Assembly: GCA_034440575.1 (NCBI GenBank)
Contig: JAOTOL010001348.1
Coordinates: 578,501 to 642,500, forward strand
DNA from: Imbricaverruca yamaguchii
Taxonomy: Eukaryota > Arthropoda > Thecostraca > Neoverrucidae
Direction of reading: 5' to 3'
Length of the DNA stretch: 64,000 nucleotides
The notes beneath the pieces are model-generated. The model was not told the origin of the DNA. It did not search any database and saw nothing but the letters and a program-made list of their open reading frames with translations. Every line of letters begins with the position of its first letter. Within the stretch, counting starts at the first letter, position 1. Shown one piece after another: positions 1 through 14,935 of the stretch. The position numbers and the translations under genes are program-made.

Positions 1-480
1 GACAGCTAAGAGGCACATTATGTATCTGGTAGGTACTAAGTATGAAATGGGCGTAACAAAGTGCAAAAAATATGACAGCACATGACAATAGAAGAACAAT
101 TATACTTGACTAAAGAACTGTTGCTTATGTCAGAACTGAAGACATCAGAGAAAATAACTGTACGAGATCGTCCATTCTGATGTTATCTAAAACGCTCCGC
201 GTTCTGTATTTGTTTTTGGGCGCTGGTGTTTCCCGCTACTCTGGATAAAAAGTCAAATCTATGAAACCGTCAATGCGGACTTTGTATCCCGTGCAAAAGT
301 AGCTCGCATATTTGCACAGGATCAATTTGGTGACCAGCCAGCTGTATAATGGTATTGCTTTGTACTGACGGGTTCCAACAATCTGCGTAATGGGATTGTC
401 TTGCAGCGCCAGGGGCGGTAAATACCACATACTGCGGTGTTTACTTCATGTAGCCTCGGTCAGGACTACTCGCCAGCGCT
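1..480. other. Non-coding stretch, nothing recognised
   Basis: Mixed-composition DNA before the first minisatellite. I see no long open frame with recognisable protein similarity, no tRNA-like fold and no transposon end. Confidence 0.5.
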
Positions 481-1048
481 GACCGTGGCCGCTGACTGTG
501 GCCGTACCGTGACCGTACCGTGGCCGTACCGTGGCCGTACCGTGGCCGTACCGTGGCCGTACCGTGGCCGTACCGTGGCCGCTGACCGTGGCCGTACTGT
601 GGCCGTACTGTGGCCATACTGTGGCCGTACTGTGGCCGTACCGTGGCCGCTGACTGTGGCCGTACTGTGGCCGTACTGTGGCCGTACCGTGGCCGTACCG
701 TGGCCGTACTGTGGCCGTACCGTGGCCGTACCGTGGCCGTACTGTGGCCGTACTGTGGCCGTACCGTGGCCGCTGACCGTGGCCGTACTGTGGCCGTACT
801 GTGGCCATACTGTGGCCGTACTGTGGCCGTACCGTGGCCGTACCGTGGCCGTACTGTGGCCGTACCGTGACCGTACCGTGACCGTACTGTGGCCGTACTG
901 TGGCCGTACCGTGGCCGTACCGTGGCCGTACCGTGGCCGTACCGTGGCCGCTGACCGTGGCCGTACCGTGGCCGCTGACCGTGGCCGTACCGTGGCCGCT
1001 GACCGTGGCCGTACCGTGGCCGCTGACCGTGACCGTACCGTGGCCGGT
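481..1048. repeat. 11-bp GC-rich minisatellite (GTACCGTGGCC)
   Basis: About 50 head-to-tail units of GTACCGTGGCC, with C/T variants (GTACTGTGGCC) and interspersed 13-bp variants beginning GCTGACC. Because 11 is not a multiple of 3, both strands stay open for long stretches in several frames. Those proteins are artefacts of the repeat. Confidence 0.95.
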
Positions 1049-1323
1049 CGGGTCACAGTCAGCCGCGGACTGACTTGACACAGGGGTAGCTTGTGACACC
1101 GCCGAGCCTACCAGAGGAAGTTCTGCCGACGCCCCACTTACCATGACGGCTCCGCGCTGTCCCAGCCGGCTCAGTTATCGGGTCAGCGGAGGGTCGAGTT
1201 TGAACCTTCCCTACATCATGTCCTGCTAATCACATCATCGAAACATTTCGCCAACATCTCGTTCCTCTGATGCAAACAGATGAAAAGTGCGAGGAGACTG
1301 GCAGTACACGAGCTGCAGAAGTT

Positions 1324-1325
<2 letters not shown>

Positions 1326-1390
<65 letters not shown>
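1326..1390. repeat. (TA)n microsatellite
   Basis: Uninterrupted AT dinucleotide run of about 65 bp. Confidence 0.98.
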
Positions 1391-1391
<1 letters not shown>

Positions 1392-2025
1392 CGTGCGGAG
1401 TAGATGGGACCGACATTCACCTGCTTCATGTCTCGGAAACAAAGAGGGCTAGGACTGATGCAACGTAAGGGGGATTCGGCTGATGCGTCATAAGCCGTCG
1501 GGTGGTGGGAGCGCCAGACGAACTCTGAATGGTGCTGTCGACCAGAATGGATAGCCTGTGTCATCACTCTGAAATCGACCACTTGGCTCGTCGACCTCTG
1601 GCTTGCTGTGTTCTCGCTAAACCGGGAAACATTCGGAACTCTACATATCGGCAGAAGCTGCGAAGCTTTCTGGAATGATGCTACTGTTCGCATAGGGTTG
1701 AGGTTAGTATGTCCATGCATGTGCAACAGTTCCATAAAGCAATCCAATGCAGGTCTGATTTAAACCGCCAACCTTAACTTTGATGGTGCCCACGTCAAGA
1801 CACTGGTGGATCTGTCTTTAAATACAGCAGGAGGCCTACATCCCAACACTATTACATATGAGTGAAGCATCGCGCTGCTCTGACTTCTTGGTCTGTTATC
1901 TAGGAATATGCGTGAGGTGGATTAATCCCAGCCCCACTGGATGTGTTAAACAAACTTTTACAACTATATCTCAAAACAACACTATCACCACATTAACAGA
2001 GATCATGATTGTATTTGGCGAATAT
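1391..2025. other. Non-coding stretch, nothing recognised
   Basis: A frame on the minus strand stays open from here into the TA run (1235-1747), but its protein has no recognisable motif and ends in a tyrosine-isoleucine run encoded by the microsatellite. No gene is supported. Confidence 0.5.
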
Positions 2026-2384
2026 CGCACTTGCCTGTATATGGTAGGAATCACACTTCTTTGGGTATGTCATGCATCACAATTGTCTGTATATAGTAAA
2101 TATCACGTGCCTGTACATTGTATGCAGCACACTTGTCGGTATATGATAAGGTATCATACTAGTCTGTATATGGTAGGTATCATACTTGTATGCATATGAT
2201 TGATATATCACACTTGTCGGGGTATGACATGCATCAAAATTGTCCGTATACAGTAAGCACCACACTCGTCTGTATATGATGTATATGGTAGGTGTCACAC
2301 TTGTCTGTATATGGTAGGTGTCACACTTGTCTGTATATGGTAGGCATCATAATTGTCTGCATGTAGTAGGAAGCACCTTTGTCA
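2026..2384. repeat. Degenerate ~26-bp minisatellite
   Basis: About 13 diverged units built on CACTTGTCTGTATATGGTAG followed by a variable ATCA-type end. Units near 2290-2350 are almost identical; those on the left are older and contain indels. Confidence 0.85.
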
Positions 2385-5735
<3,351 letters not shown>

Positions 5736-5816
5736 AGCGCGGGAGCGAAGGAAGGTGAGACACGAAAGTTAATGGTGAGGAAGTGACGGGATGTAGGCTA
5801 CGTGTTTGAAGAGTTA

Positions 5817-5856
5817 AATTAAATTTCTCCATCCTTGAGGATGGAGAAATTTAATT
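5817..5856. repeat. Perfect 18-bp hairpin, 4-nt loop
   Basis: Arms 5817-5834 and 5839-5856 are exact reverse complements (right arm starts GGATGGAGAAATTT), with loop TTGA. It lies about 80 bp beyond the end of the 11-bp minisatellite. It is too short for a typical animal pre-miRNA. It may be a small inverted duplication produced by replication or repair. Confidence 0.9.
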
Positions 5857-7193
5857 GAAAGGATAGATTGGCTCATTCTCTGTCTTATATATATAAATCC
5901 ACCCTTGATGAACTACATCGTGCATGTATCAGCTCCCCTGATGTCGCTTAACATCGCTCTGCTACGGCAAAATTGCGTACAGAATATTCGCACATGTACG
6001 CCAATTATTTCCATGCCACGTCCATGGTCGTAATGTCAGACTTCAAAATTATTGCATGAATCTGTCAGCCTCAACTCCAATGGTGGCGGAAATCATGCCA
6101 GGCACATAGCTTAACGTTTCAAATGTGAAAATATCCCGGCAATTTTGGCGTTGGCGGCCCATTAAAGTTCAGAGGCTGATTTGATGTCAGGCCGGATCGT
6201 CAGTGACGGGTGGCCAGCGTGCCAAATTGTGAATGAGTACCAGCATATGGCTACAGAAGACAAATCGCAAAGCAACAATATTTGTCATACATCAGTGCAA
6301 TAATGAAATGGACATCTGAAGGCAAGCGACCTATGATCACTGCAGTGCAAAATAATTGACTATGTGACCTGGAAATTCACAGTTAATGGAATTGTGCCAT
6401 TTTATCCTTGTCTTAGGTTTTTACGAGTTTGCCACATGCTGTATGTGCAATCATGCACACAACTGCGAAATACTGTAAAATGCATCTGACTGAAGTGAGT
6501 CATTCCACTTTTTTAATCCTTAAGTGGCGATCCTTTATTTCCATCCAATCTTTCACTATTCCGAAGCAACTTCTTTCTTCATGCACACAGTTAATGGTGA
6601 AGTAATTTTAGGACACTGGATCACTGAACTTGGCGTAACATTTTAACGAGATAAAGTCGCAAAGATTGTAACGATGTTCTTCACGGATACGCTGGTTAGC
6701 ATCCGGGCGCACTTGTCGCAGACGCGTATTTTGCGGACTTTAAGTGCCGTTTGGAACGCACCGCTGTTCTCTCTTTCACTGGAGATCCACCGATGTTCGT
6801 CTTACCTCCACGTCTGGTTCGTATCGCATTCTCCCTGGCTCTACTTCCTCTTCACTGCGTGTCTTCTCACGTGCAGCGACTTCCTCGCGCGACTCATCCT
6901 GGCCATTGGCAATGCGCCGACAGCTTTACTAGTCTGGGCTGCTCCGGAAGGCCAACGCGCTTTTCAGATGTAAAAACGGCGCGCCCGCGCAGCAACAATT
7001 AGTTGGCCTCTAACTCTGTCTGGCGACCTCTGCCACGATTGGCGCGTGCGGCGAAGATTGGGATGTGTGTGCCGTCGCGAGCGGGCAGAACATCAGGCGC
7101 CGGCTGCCTCGCACGCCGCCAATCTGTGGCGATTGCCGCGTGACGACTGTCCTAGCATGTCCTGGGAGTTTCAGAGCTGTACGTTGCAGAGCT
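5857..7193. other. Intergenic stretch; one 99-codon open frame of unknown status
   Basis: No transposon ends or known domains seen. An open frame on the plus strand (6674-6973) encodes a Leu/Phe-rich, partly hydrophobic peptide of 99 residues with no recognised motif. Overlapping open frames exist in the other two plus-strand frames, so this is more likely chance in GC-richer sequence than a gene. Confidence 0.4.
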
Positions 7194-7357
7194 GGTTGGT
7201 TGGTTATTGGTTTTACGACACATCGACCGTTGAGTCATGTAACGTCGCTAACCTCTCACGCCGATTGGTCGCGGCCGAAGAGTAGCGACAGGTGAGACTC
7301 GAACCCACAACCTTTCGATTGTGAGACGAGCAACTTACCCATAGACTACTCACCCCC
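7194..7357 (-). mobile_element. tRNA-derived SINE, copy 1
   Basis: Read on the minus strand, the element starts with a tRNA-like head containing the box B motif GGTTCGAGTCTC and a box A-like region. It continues through a body holding CGACCAATCGGCGTGAGAGG and ends in GTCGTAAAACCAATAACCAA. A second copy at 57637-57800 aligns along its whole length with few differences, which shows a dispersed family. No other tRNA-like sequence with a proper fold is nearby. Box B is what identifies it; the polymerase III promoter role is family knowledge. Confidence 0.8.
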
Positions 7358-7364
7358 CACGCTG

Positions 7365-7625
7365 CAAGGCTGCACGTTATAGAGCTGTACGTTATAGAGC
7401 TGTACGTTGCAGAGCTGTACTTTGCAGAGCTGTATATTGCAGACATAGGCGTAGAAATATGTACGTCGCAGTGAGGAGCATTGCATGATTGCTGTATGTT
7501 GCAGATGTACGTTGCAGAGTTGTATGTTACAGGGTTGTATGTTGCAGAGCTGTATGTTGCAGAGCTGTATGTTGCATATATGTATGTTGCAGCGCTGTAT
7601 TTTCATGAGCTATGCGTAGCAGAGC
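7365..7625. repeat. 15-bp minisatellite (GCAGAGCTGTATGTT)
   Basis: About 16 imperfect units, interrupted around 7440-7490 by a non-repetitive stretch. It directly abuts the tail side of the SINE. Confidence 0.85.
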
Positions 7626-8431
7626 TGTCCTGCAGTGAAATGCGCAGAGATGAAATGGATTGCGAGCTCATCCAGGCTGAGCCTCGTACCCTGCACGTGA
7701 AGAACCAAATTAGTGGCATGGAGGTTACGGAACAAGTTGTTATTCTTCTTACACGGCTATATTTCCTGCTCAAACGGATGTTGATGTTATTGTTATTATG
7801 CCAAATGAAGGTAGTTGTTAATGTTGATATCACAACCACCATCCTTTCTCTGTGTATATTCATTGCATTTTTTTGGCATTTTCAAACCCTGATCAACTTA
7901 TGTCTAAGGAGCTTGACAGGTGATTTTGAGATATTTTGTATATTTTGTTCTGCTATCGTGAGGCGGCTGGGCACATCCGACGAGTTGTATGCACATTTCT
8001 ACCATTTAATTCGCTTCGCAACAGCTTTGTCTTGTGATGACGTTAATGTTTGAAAGTTGCAACAGTGGCTTTGCTGGTGATCTAGCACAAATACTCGCTA
8101 CCTGTCAGAGGCACCGACAAGCCCAGCCCTACCCTCCAGTAACAAACAAAAATAACTACATCAAATAAACAAATTTGTGTTCTTGCACCACGGAAACGGG
8201 AACTTTTTCGTGTATCCGTGCGCCAGAGCTGGACTCGATACAGTGTGATATTGAGCGAATGGTACCCCTGAAGAAAATGTTCGCTGAGCCCAAGCTATCA
8301 GTGGATATTCTTCGATATATCGAGCAGGAAGACACTAGAAGCACGTTCGTTACCCGCAGCTCTGGTCAACGCGCCGGAAAACAACCGAGGAAACGCCCAG
8401 CTTACCAACAAACGTAATATGCAGGTGGCAC
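7626..8431. other. Intergenic stretch with an open frame of unknown status
   Basis: A plus-strand frame that starts inside the minisatellite (7481) stays open to 8053. Its last ~140 residues are outside the repeat and include a Leu-rich hydrophobic stretch (around 7760-7830) and a Phe/Ile-rich stretch (around 7850-7960) that could be membrane segments. No family is recognised and there is no independent start codon context, so I do not call it a gene. Confidence 0.3.
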
Positions 8432-8680
8432 GACCTGTGTGTTGTGGCTGCTTCTCGTGTGACCTGTGTGTTGTGGCTGCTTCTCGTATGACCTGTGTGT
8501 TGTGGCTGCTTCTCGTATGACCTGTGTGTTGTGGCTGCTTCTCGTGTGACCTGTGTGTTGTGGCTGCGTCTCGTATGACCTGTGTGTTGTGGCTGCTTCT
8601 CGTGTGACCTGTGTGTTGTGGCTGCTTCTCGTGTGACCTGTGTGTTGTGGCTGCTTCTCGTGTGACCTGTGTGTTGCGGC
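8432..8680. repeat. 29-bp minisatellite, ~9 units
   Basis: The spacing between successive GACCTGTGTGTTGTGG words is 29 bp. Units differ mainly by GTGTGACC versus GTATGACC at the junction. The minus-strand protein with Thr-His-Arg-Ser repeats is an artefact. Confidence 0.95.
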
Positions 8681-9026
8681 CCCGTACGGCGCGATATCGG
8701 GGCAGAATTCGGCGCTGCCGGTCGGCAGGCATTGCCAGACAAGTTATGAGCTCTGCAAATGCAGCCATTAGCCTCCCCGTGGCGAGCTGGGCGCCGCACT
8801 AAGCGGAACACTGTGTGTGCCGGCGGCGGCGAGTTCCCAGACCGGCTGTGTCGCCGGGGGGGGTCGCGCGTCGTGTCACACTCTGGTGTGTGCGGCCGAC
8901 AGGAGATCGGTCGGCCGACGATGCTGAACTGAGGCTCTCGGGCGCGACCGGTATCCCAGTCGAGAACACTGACTTACGCGCCTTCGAAATATCTCGGAGG
9001 ATGTAGCCTAGGCATCTGTAGCCCAC
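8681..9026. other. GC-rich spacer between two arrays
   Basis: CpG-rich sequence with a run of eight G near 8860. No coding sequence recognised. Confidence 0.5.
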
Positions 9027-9227
9027 CTCTCTATCTCTATCTCTATCTCCATCTCTATCTCTATCTCCATCTCCCTCTCCCTCTCCATCTCCATCTCCAT
9101 CTCCATCTCCATCTCCATCTCCATCTCCATCTCCATCTCCATCTCCATCTCCATCTCCCTCTCCCTCTCCCTCTCCCTCTCCCTCTCCCTCTCCCTCTCC
9201 TCTCCTCTCCCTCCCTCTCCTCTCTCT

Positions 9228-9314
<87 letters not shown>

Positions 9315-9432
9315 CTTATCTCTACATATCTCTCTCCCTTTCCCTTGACATTTCCATTTCCCTCTCCCTTTCCATCTCAATCTCAATCTCAATCTCAATC
9401 CCAATCTCAATCTCAATCTCAATCTATATCTC

Positions 9433-9513
<81 letters not shown>

Positions 9514-9561
9514 CCTCTTCCTCTCATCTCTCTCTTCTCTCTCTCTCTCATCTCATCTCAA

Positions 9562-9632
<71 letters not shown>
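9027..9632. repeat. Composite pyrimidine microsatellite (CTATCT/CCATCT/CCCTCT/CAATCT/CT)
   Basis: Ordered blocks of hexamers, CTATCT then CCATCT then CCCTCT, followed by (CT)n, a CAATCT block near 9375-9425, and two further (CT)n runs. It is the complementary-strand counterpart in style of the 4.9-5.6 kb array. Confidence 0.97.
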
Positions 9633-9633
<1 letters not shown>

Positions 9634-10548
9634 CGAAGCCAAAAGCACATCTGTCCTTCGCAAGCCCGTGGTGCTCCATCTCCCGCACCACTTGCAAACC
9701 CCCCCTGCCCACCACCAAGGAAGGCACACCATCCTCGACGGAGCCAGCTCCTGTGCTTAGCCCCGAAAACGTGTGAAGGGGTGATGGAGCAGCATCAGGG
9801 TGCCAATACCGTCGGTCTTTTCTTGTTGCATTATCAGGCATTCCGTATGATAGTTCTGTGTTACTTGCTTATTGTTCCTTACATTATAGTATGATTTTTC
9901 TTGGTAGAGTATGGAGTGATTTCGATGCACCATTTCCCCATTTCTCGTGATTCTTTCACCACTTCTAAAGTCCGATACTCTATTTACGCAAAAAAATATT
10001 CGTGCACAAATGATAACTTTCAGTTCTAAATTTAACCACTACTATTACGTATAAGGGCATCAATATATTATATTTAAACGCGTTCGACTATTGCATTCAC
10101 CACGGGACTGTATCCGTTGCACTCAAAGCGCTACGATCACAGCAATTGTCGGATGCATAACGAATATTTTTTTGCATAATGCATACAATTCTTGGATCTT
10201 TATAGTGGAGCATTTAATTTATAGCCGCAATTGTATTACCAATAGAAAAGAGCATCTGTTGCGGACGCTGTGTCCATCCGCTGGTAGTGGACTGTACGTG
10301 TTTGGGTGGTGCCCTGCAGCATGGGGTAAAACGGCCAAGGGGCCTAAAGAAAAGGGCATAGAAAGGCGAGCGACAGATAAGTAAGCGGGAATAACATGTA
10401 AAAGGAAATTATGTGAACAACAATAGGAAAAGGAACAAATAACTGCAATATGAGAGGTGGGAAAGATATATGCTTGGAGAATGCAAAGAAATAATCGAAG
10501 TAACCTAAATATAGGTGGACATAATAATAAAGGTTGTAGGCTAGACCT
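9633..10548. other. Intergenic stretch, nothing recognised
   Basis: AT-rich from about 9840 onward. Short open frames only. Confidence 0.5.
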
Positions 10549-10775
10549 CCCCAATTCAAGGGAGACAAAGGAATTCTCCAATTCAAGAGAGCAAGGACCT
10601 AATCAAGAACACTCCAATTCAAGAGGGAGGGAACCCTCAAATTCAAGAGAGCAAGGACATAGCTAAGAGCACTCCAATTCAAGAGTGAAGTGACCCTCCA
10701 ATTCAAGACAGCATGGGCCTAGTCAAGAGCACTCTAATTCAAGAATGCTAAAGGAGGCCCTCCAATTCAACAGAG
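10549..10775. repeat. ~36-bp minisatellite with CTCCAATTCAAGAG core
   Basis: Roughly seven imperfect copies of a unit around CTCCAATTCAAGAGAGCAAG, with diverged second halves. Confidence 0.85.
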
Positions 10776-11617
10776 CAGTAGCAATAGGAAATGAAGGCGT
10801 ACGAAAAGCTTGAAAAGAAAGCTGGAAAACAGAGTCAGGCACGGTCACCCAGCCGTAACGAGCAATACTGTGCGTGGTTCATCAATTCACTTCCATCGGT
10901 CACTCACTGTTTCACTCATCACTCCAACACTCGCTCAAAGCACCAATTTCTATATTGGCGACGGCGAGACGGCAGAGGTGCAGTGCACCTGACGAGGACG
11001 ACAGAAGAAGAGAGCGCGAGGGGTGTTGACGCGCCGCTTATATATGAAGGTAAGGGCCAGCTGAGACAAGGAGAGAAAGGGGCTCAATGGGTCACATAAA
11101 TATCCCGCTCCTGCGTCGCGGCCGACGTTCAGCATATACGTGGAGCGAATACGAGCGAGGCGACCGTGCCGCCCCGCCGGTCAGGCACACACGTCGTCGC
11201 TGGACATGCGACGTCCAGCCCGATGTCGCGGCTGCCCGCCAACGGCAGACCACAGCGCGACATGCAGTGTCTGTCGGCGACAGCATCAGTATTTAATTTA
11301 GTATTTGCTTACATTTTATGACATAACGGAAATTTCCAAAATATTGGACCATAGCTATGCTGCTTTTTCTACCATATTCTATGTCAAAGGCATCGAAGTG
11401 CACCACTTCGAGCGTGAACTTAGAGATGTCCCACATTAACAGAGGCTGTCCAACGTTAACAATTACTTTCTGAGGAAGAGAGTGCAGCACCGATTGCGTC
11501 TTTCGACACATCAACCAATCGGCTAATGGGAGCGAGCGCTCTGTCGTGAGAAAATCGTACTTCTGTGCACACCGTATTAAATTTGAAGTTGGCATTTATG
11601 TTCTTTCAATTCGTTCT
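10776..11617. other. Intergenic stretch, moderately CpG-rich at 10960-11260
   Basis: Several short overlapping open frames on both strands and a TATATATGAAGG motif near 11040. No supported gene or element. Confidence 0.45.
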
Positions 11618-12046
11618 CATAAAGACATAAAGACATAAAAGATCAGTGCAACTCTGAGCCACAAGGGCCCTTCTTGGTTGCACTCTGTACACTGGACCAG
11701 TTGCCCACCAAATCTGCCAATCAGCCCTCCCTGTAATACTGAAAAGCAAGCCCTCTATTCTTATAATGACTGTCTATGCTGTTTTTAAAAATGTTCAATG
11801 TTCTGCTACTGACGATGTTTTCTGGCAGCTGGTTCCAGTGTTCCACTACCCTGTTGGTGAAGAAAGTTTGCCTTAACCTTGTTCTGCTGTGGTTAATTTT
11901 AATTTTGAATTTATGACCTCTAATTGCATCATTTCTGTTAAATTCAAACATTTCCCCAAGGTATCCCCTCTCCAGACCATTGACAAATTTAAAGACCTCG
12001 ATGAGATCTCCTCTCAGCCTTCTATATCTAAGTGAAAACATATTCT
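11618..12046 (-). mobile_element. CR1-like LINE, 5'-truncated copy (3' end only)
   Basis: Minus-strand copy of the last part of the family that is longer at 24989-28785 and 44307-45300. It ends (at low coordinates) in tandem 8-mers, TTTATGTC in sense orientation, the tail type known for CR1 elements. The open frame 12041-11721 encodes the C-terminal ~106 residues downstream of the reverse transcriptase: RRLRGDLIEVFKFVNG, then RNDAIRGHKFK, then VVEHWNQLPENIVSS. It is intact over this length, so the insertion is probably younger than the long copy at 25-28.8 kb. It is 5'-truncated at about 12046, as usual for LINEs. Confidence 0.92.
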
Positions 12047-13020
12047 CACTTCACACTGGGTGTAATCCAATTTATCCCTCAACTTGCAACGAAAAAATAA
12101 CGTGTGTGGTAGCATTCGAATATTCCCAAATATGTTAAGTTATTACAGCGCTACATAATTAACTGGAACACTGGAATCAGAATATATTCTTACGACGGTG
12201 TTTACTGAAATAGAAGAATGCCTTCTAGATGAAGTAGTCGAGAGTAACCGAATACTTGAATCTATAGATATCTAATGAACCCAATTCGAATATATTCGAA
12301 CGCTTGAAATGCTAATCCTTGGCTTTGCTGCCAACCTCTCCCAATACTGGGGTGCCTGTTTTACGAAAGGAGTTTAAGACATCTTTTAACGTTTAAGGCA
12401 GCTTTTAAGACATCTTTTAACTTTGAAGACGGACCGGGGCGGATCTAGGAACTTTGACTGCGAGGGAGGCCAATTGCCTGGAGGGGCGCCAATTTTCCGG
12501 AGGTGCGCCACTGACTTTGACGACAGTTGTTTAGGCGGATGGGTGCACTATGTGGTGCCCTCGAGTATTCTGTAGGGTCTCCTTTTCTACCCAGACCGGC
12601 GCCTTGTCTACTCCGAGGAGGGCCATCAACTGGTAAATGTGTTGAGTGAGTGCGGCTGTACACCCGAGCGACTTCGTGGTGTGCCATTTTCTAGTGGTAC
12701 AGTAGTCACACATGTCCAGGGGAGAAAAATGTTTCCAACTTGTTCCATCCAGACCCCAGCTGCCCCTCCCATCGCCCCTGGCGATGCAATTAATTACACC
12801 GGCGGTCGCAATCTACTGCCGTTGCAATTGCATCCCATACTGCGTATTGCAGGATAGGTACTGCATATTTGCCATGCTGACCAGCATTGCTGATGGCAAG
12901 CCGCCGTTAAGATACAGCTTGTAACCTCTGGCCAGATGAACAGGCAGGTAAACGCAAGAATGTCCGATGAATGGCTAGTCGGATGAACAACAGAAGGCAC
13001 GGAAGTCGCCACAGAATTCC
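12047..13020. other. Intergenic stretch, nothing recognised
   Basis: Contains a small direct duplication around AAGACATCTTTTAA (12375-12420). No coding sequence or element ends recognised. Confidence 0.45.
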
Positions 13021-13740
13021 GATTGGGGATACGAGACAATTTTCAGGTCGACTCCTTCAACGCAACGCCATGTGTAGGCCAAGCTTCACGAAGTTCGGTG
13101 GCAGTGTCCCCAGTCCCAGCCCCGGTGGCGACGGCCATGGCCCAATACCCGGTTCCCACGCGGGCGGGCGGGCGGCCACGGCGGACGCCGGTGTGCCTGC
13201 GGCCGGCCGCAGAGCCGACAGCTCGGGGAAGTGCGGCGTGGGCCGCCGCTGAACTGCCGGCAGAACGGCCGACGGCGGCCGCCACCACTACTATAATTGT
13301 AACTTCCGGCGGTAGCTGGAGCTCGCATCGCCGCGTATCCGGCCGCCACCGGATGCACATTATGCGCGCCCAGTTTCCAATGCATTATGTCGAGAGGTTG
13401 GCGCAGCTTGGCTTCAGGTCCCCGGCCCAGGTCGGCGCGGCTGTGCACTCAGCTGGCCGCCCAGCCAGCAGCAGGGTGGCGAATGACGCGACGGAAAACA
13501 ACGGTGTTCGATGGCGGGCCGGAGTAGGTGACATCGGGAAAGACGAAACACACAAGCAAAAATGCCCTTCGCATCTCAATTCGCCGCAATTGAAAACCTG
13601 TTTACATTTATACCGCTGCGCTAACACTGATGCGGACAGAATAACAATAGTATTTGCATCGTCATTGGTGTGGGCAGCTTCATTGGCAGTCCACACACCT
13701 CCCGCTGTCGGCACCACCATGCAGATGCCGTGAAAATCCG
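13020..13740. other. CpG-rich segment with overlapping long open frames
   Basis: About 13090-13480 is dense in CpG and GCC/CGG words. Frames are open on both strands (plus 13023-13733, 236 codons; minus 13448-13086, 120 codons). The predicted products are Ala/Pro/Arg-rich with no recognised domain, as expected when GC-rich DNA lacks stop codons. It could be a CpG island or first-exon region of a host gene, but no splice pattern confirms it. Confidence 0.35.
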
Positions 13741-14074
13741 CGGCCTGGGCTACAGCTTGCTGCAGACCATTTATTTCAGCCACGGGGAATTCCGAGCAAG
13801 AAAAAAGAATAAGCCATACCAAGCCAGGGCCAGCGATCGTCTAGTGGATCGCTCTGATGCTATGATGACAATATCGCGCCTGCCTTACTACAGCCAGCGA
13901 CCTTGCTTGGGCATTATGTCATTCGCTGCGGCGGTTTTCTTTCTCGTTAGTTCACCTCGCATCAGCAGGCGGCATGACTTCGCAGCGATTAGACACCGTC
14001 GTCGAAGCAATGTGAGCTGGCGTCATTCCCGGAGAAAATGGCCGGTGGCACTGCCCTACAAACGCGTTTTCCGA
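13741..14074. other. Spacer, nothing recognised
   Basis: Continues the open frames of the CpG-rich segment without recognisable motifs. Confidence 0.4.
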
Positions 14075-14207
14075 CCTTATGACCTCGACACAGCAGGCCA
14101 TCACCTCATTATCCTGCCCAAGCAGGTCACGTGACCTCATGACCCCGACATAGCAGGGCATGACCTCATGACCCTGACACGACGGGGCAGGTGACCTCAT
14201 GACCTCG
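14075..14207. repeat. Minisatellite with TGACCTCATGACC core, locus 1
   Basis: About four imperfect units built from GTGACCTCATGACCC followed by CGACACAGCAGG-type sequence. The related array at 15988-16142 uses the same words. TGACCT is the reverse of the nuclear-receptor half-site AGGTCA. Confidence 0.8.
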
Positions 14208-14577
14208 CAGTGATAAATTATTCGTGAAATATACCACTTTCTGAACACATAATTGACATCCTTCTCCAAGAGGTATTGGCATCTTACTCCTTGATATGGA
14301 GTATTTATGTCTCCTTTCTAACATTATCTCGTTTATAAATAGCATGTGCATGCCCTCGACAAGGAATGGTGTTACACGAACATTTTGCAGTGCAATATCA
14401 GGTAAAAGGATGACTTACAATGTGATATGGCATATAGCAGTTTATTGTAGTTATTATTCTCCCTATCCCGAATATAGCTCTTCATAAATTATGAATTTAA
14501 AAAACAAATGATAAAGGTCCAGTCATAATTACCTACAGCGTCGACTCAAATTTTAGTCTGAAAGGCATCAAAAACAT

Positions 14578-14935
14578 TTCAACACGCGCCCTGGAGGGGG
14601 CGAAATCAGCCCCCCCCCCTCCGGTTTTTCGTAGATAACTCCCGATTGTACCGGCTGATATACGCCATTGTTTGTGTACCTACTTATAAATGACTGGCAC
14701 GTTGATTAAAGTAAGAAAAACGGAAATCGACCGAACATTTGTCGAGTTAGGGGTCGGTAAAGTAAAACAAATTATCAGCGCCAGACCACAAATATCGGTG
14801 CTGATGTGCTTCCCGTATATTGGCAAAAAGAAGTTCTTGCAACACTAGCAACTTGTTTGATGTATATGGTTATGCTACATTGTTTCGAAGTCATGTCAGG
14901 TCACCGAGGTCAAGTCAGGTCAAGTTAATGACAGG
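14578..14935. mobile_element. TTAA-family-2 element, partial copy
   Basis: Begins TTCAACACGCGCCCTGGAGG, close to the terminus of the complete copy that follows, and aligns with it through the CCTCCG-TTTTTCGTA, GTACCGGC-GATAT and AAATGACYGGC segments. It stops where the complete copy begins (TTAA at 14936). It is either a truncated tandem copy or the left part of an older copy into which the second inserted. I could not find its right part after 15903. Confidence 0.7.

Noticed and set aside
13023..13733. 236-codon protein gene
   Set aside because: Long frames are open on both strands in CpG-rich DNA, with no recognisable domain or splice structure, so absence of stops is explained by composition.
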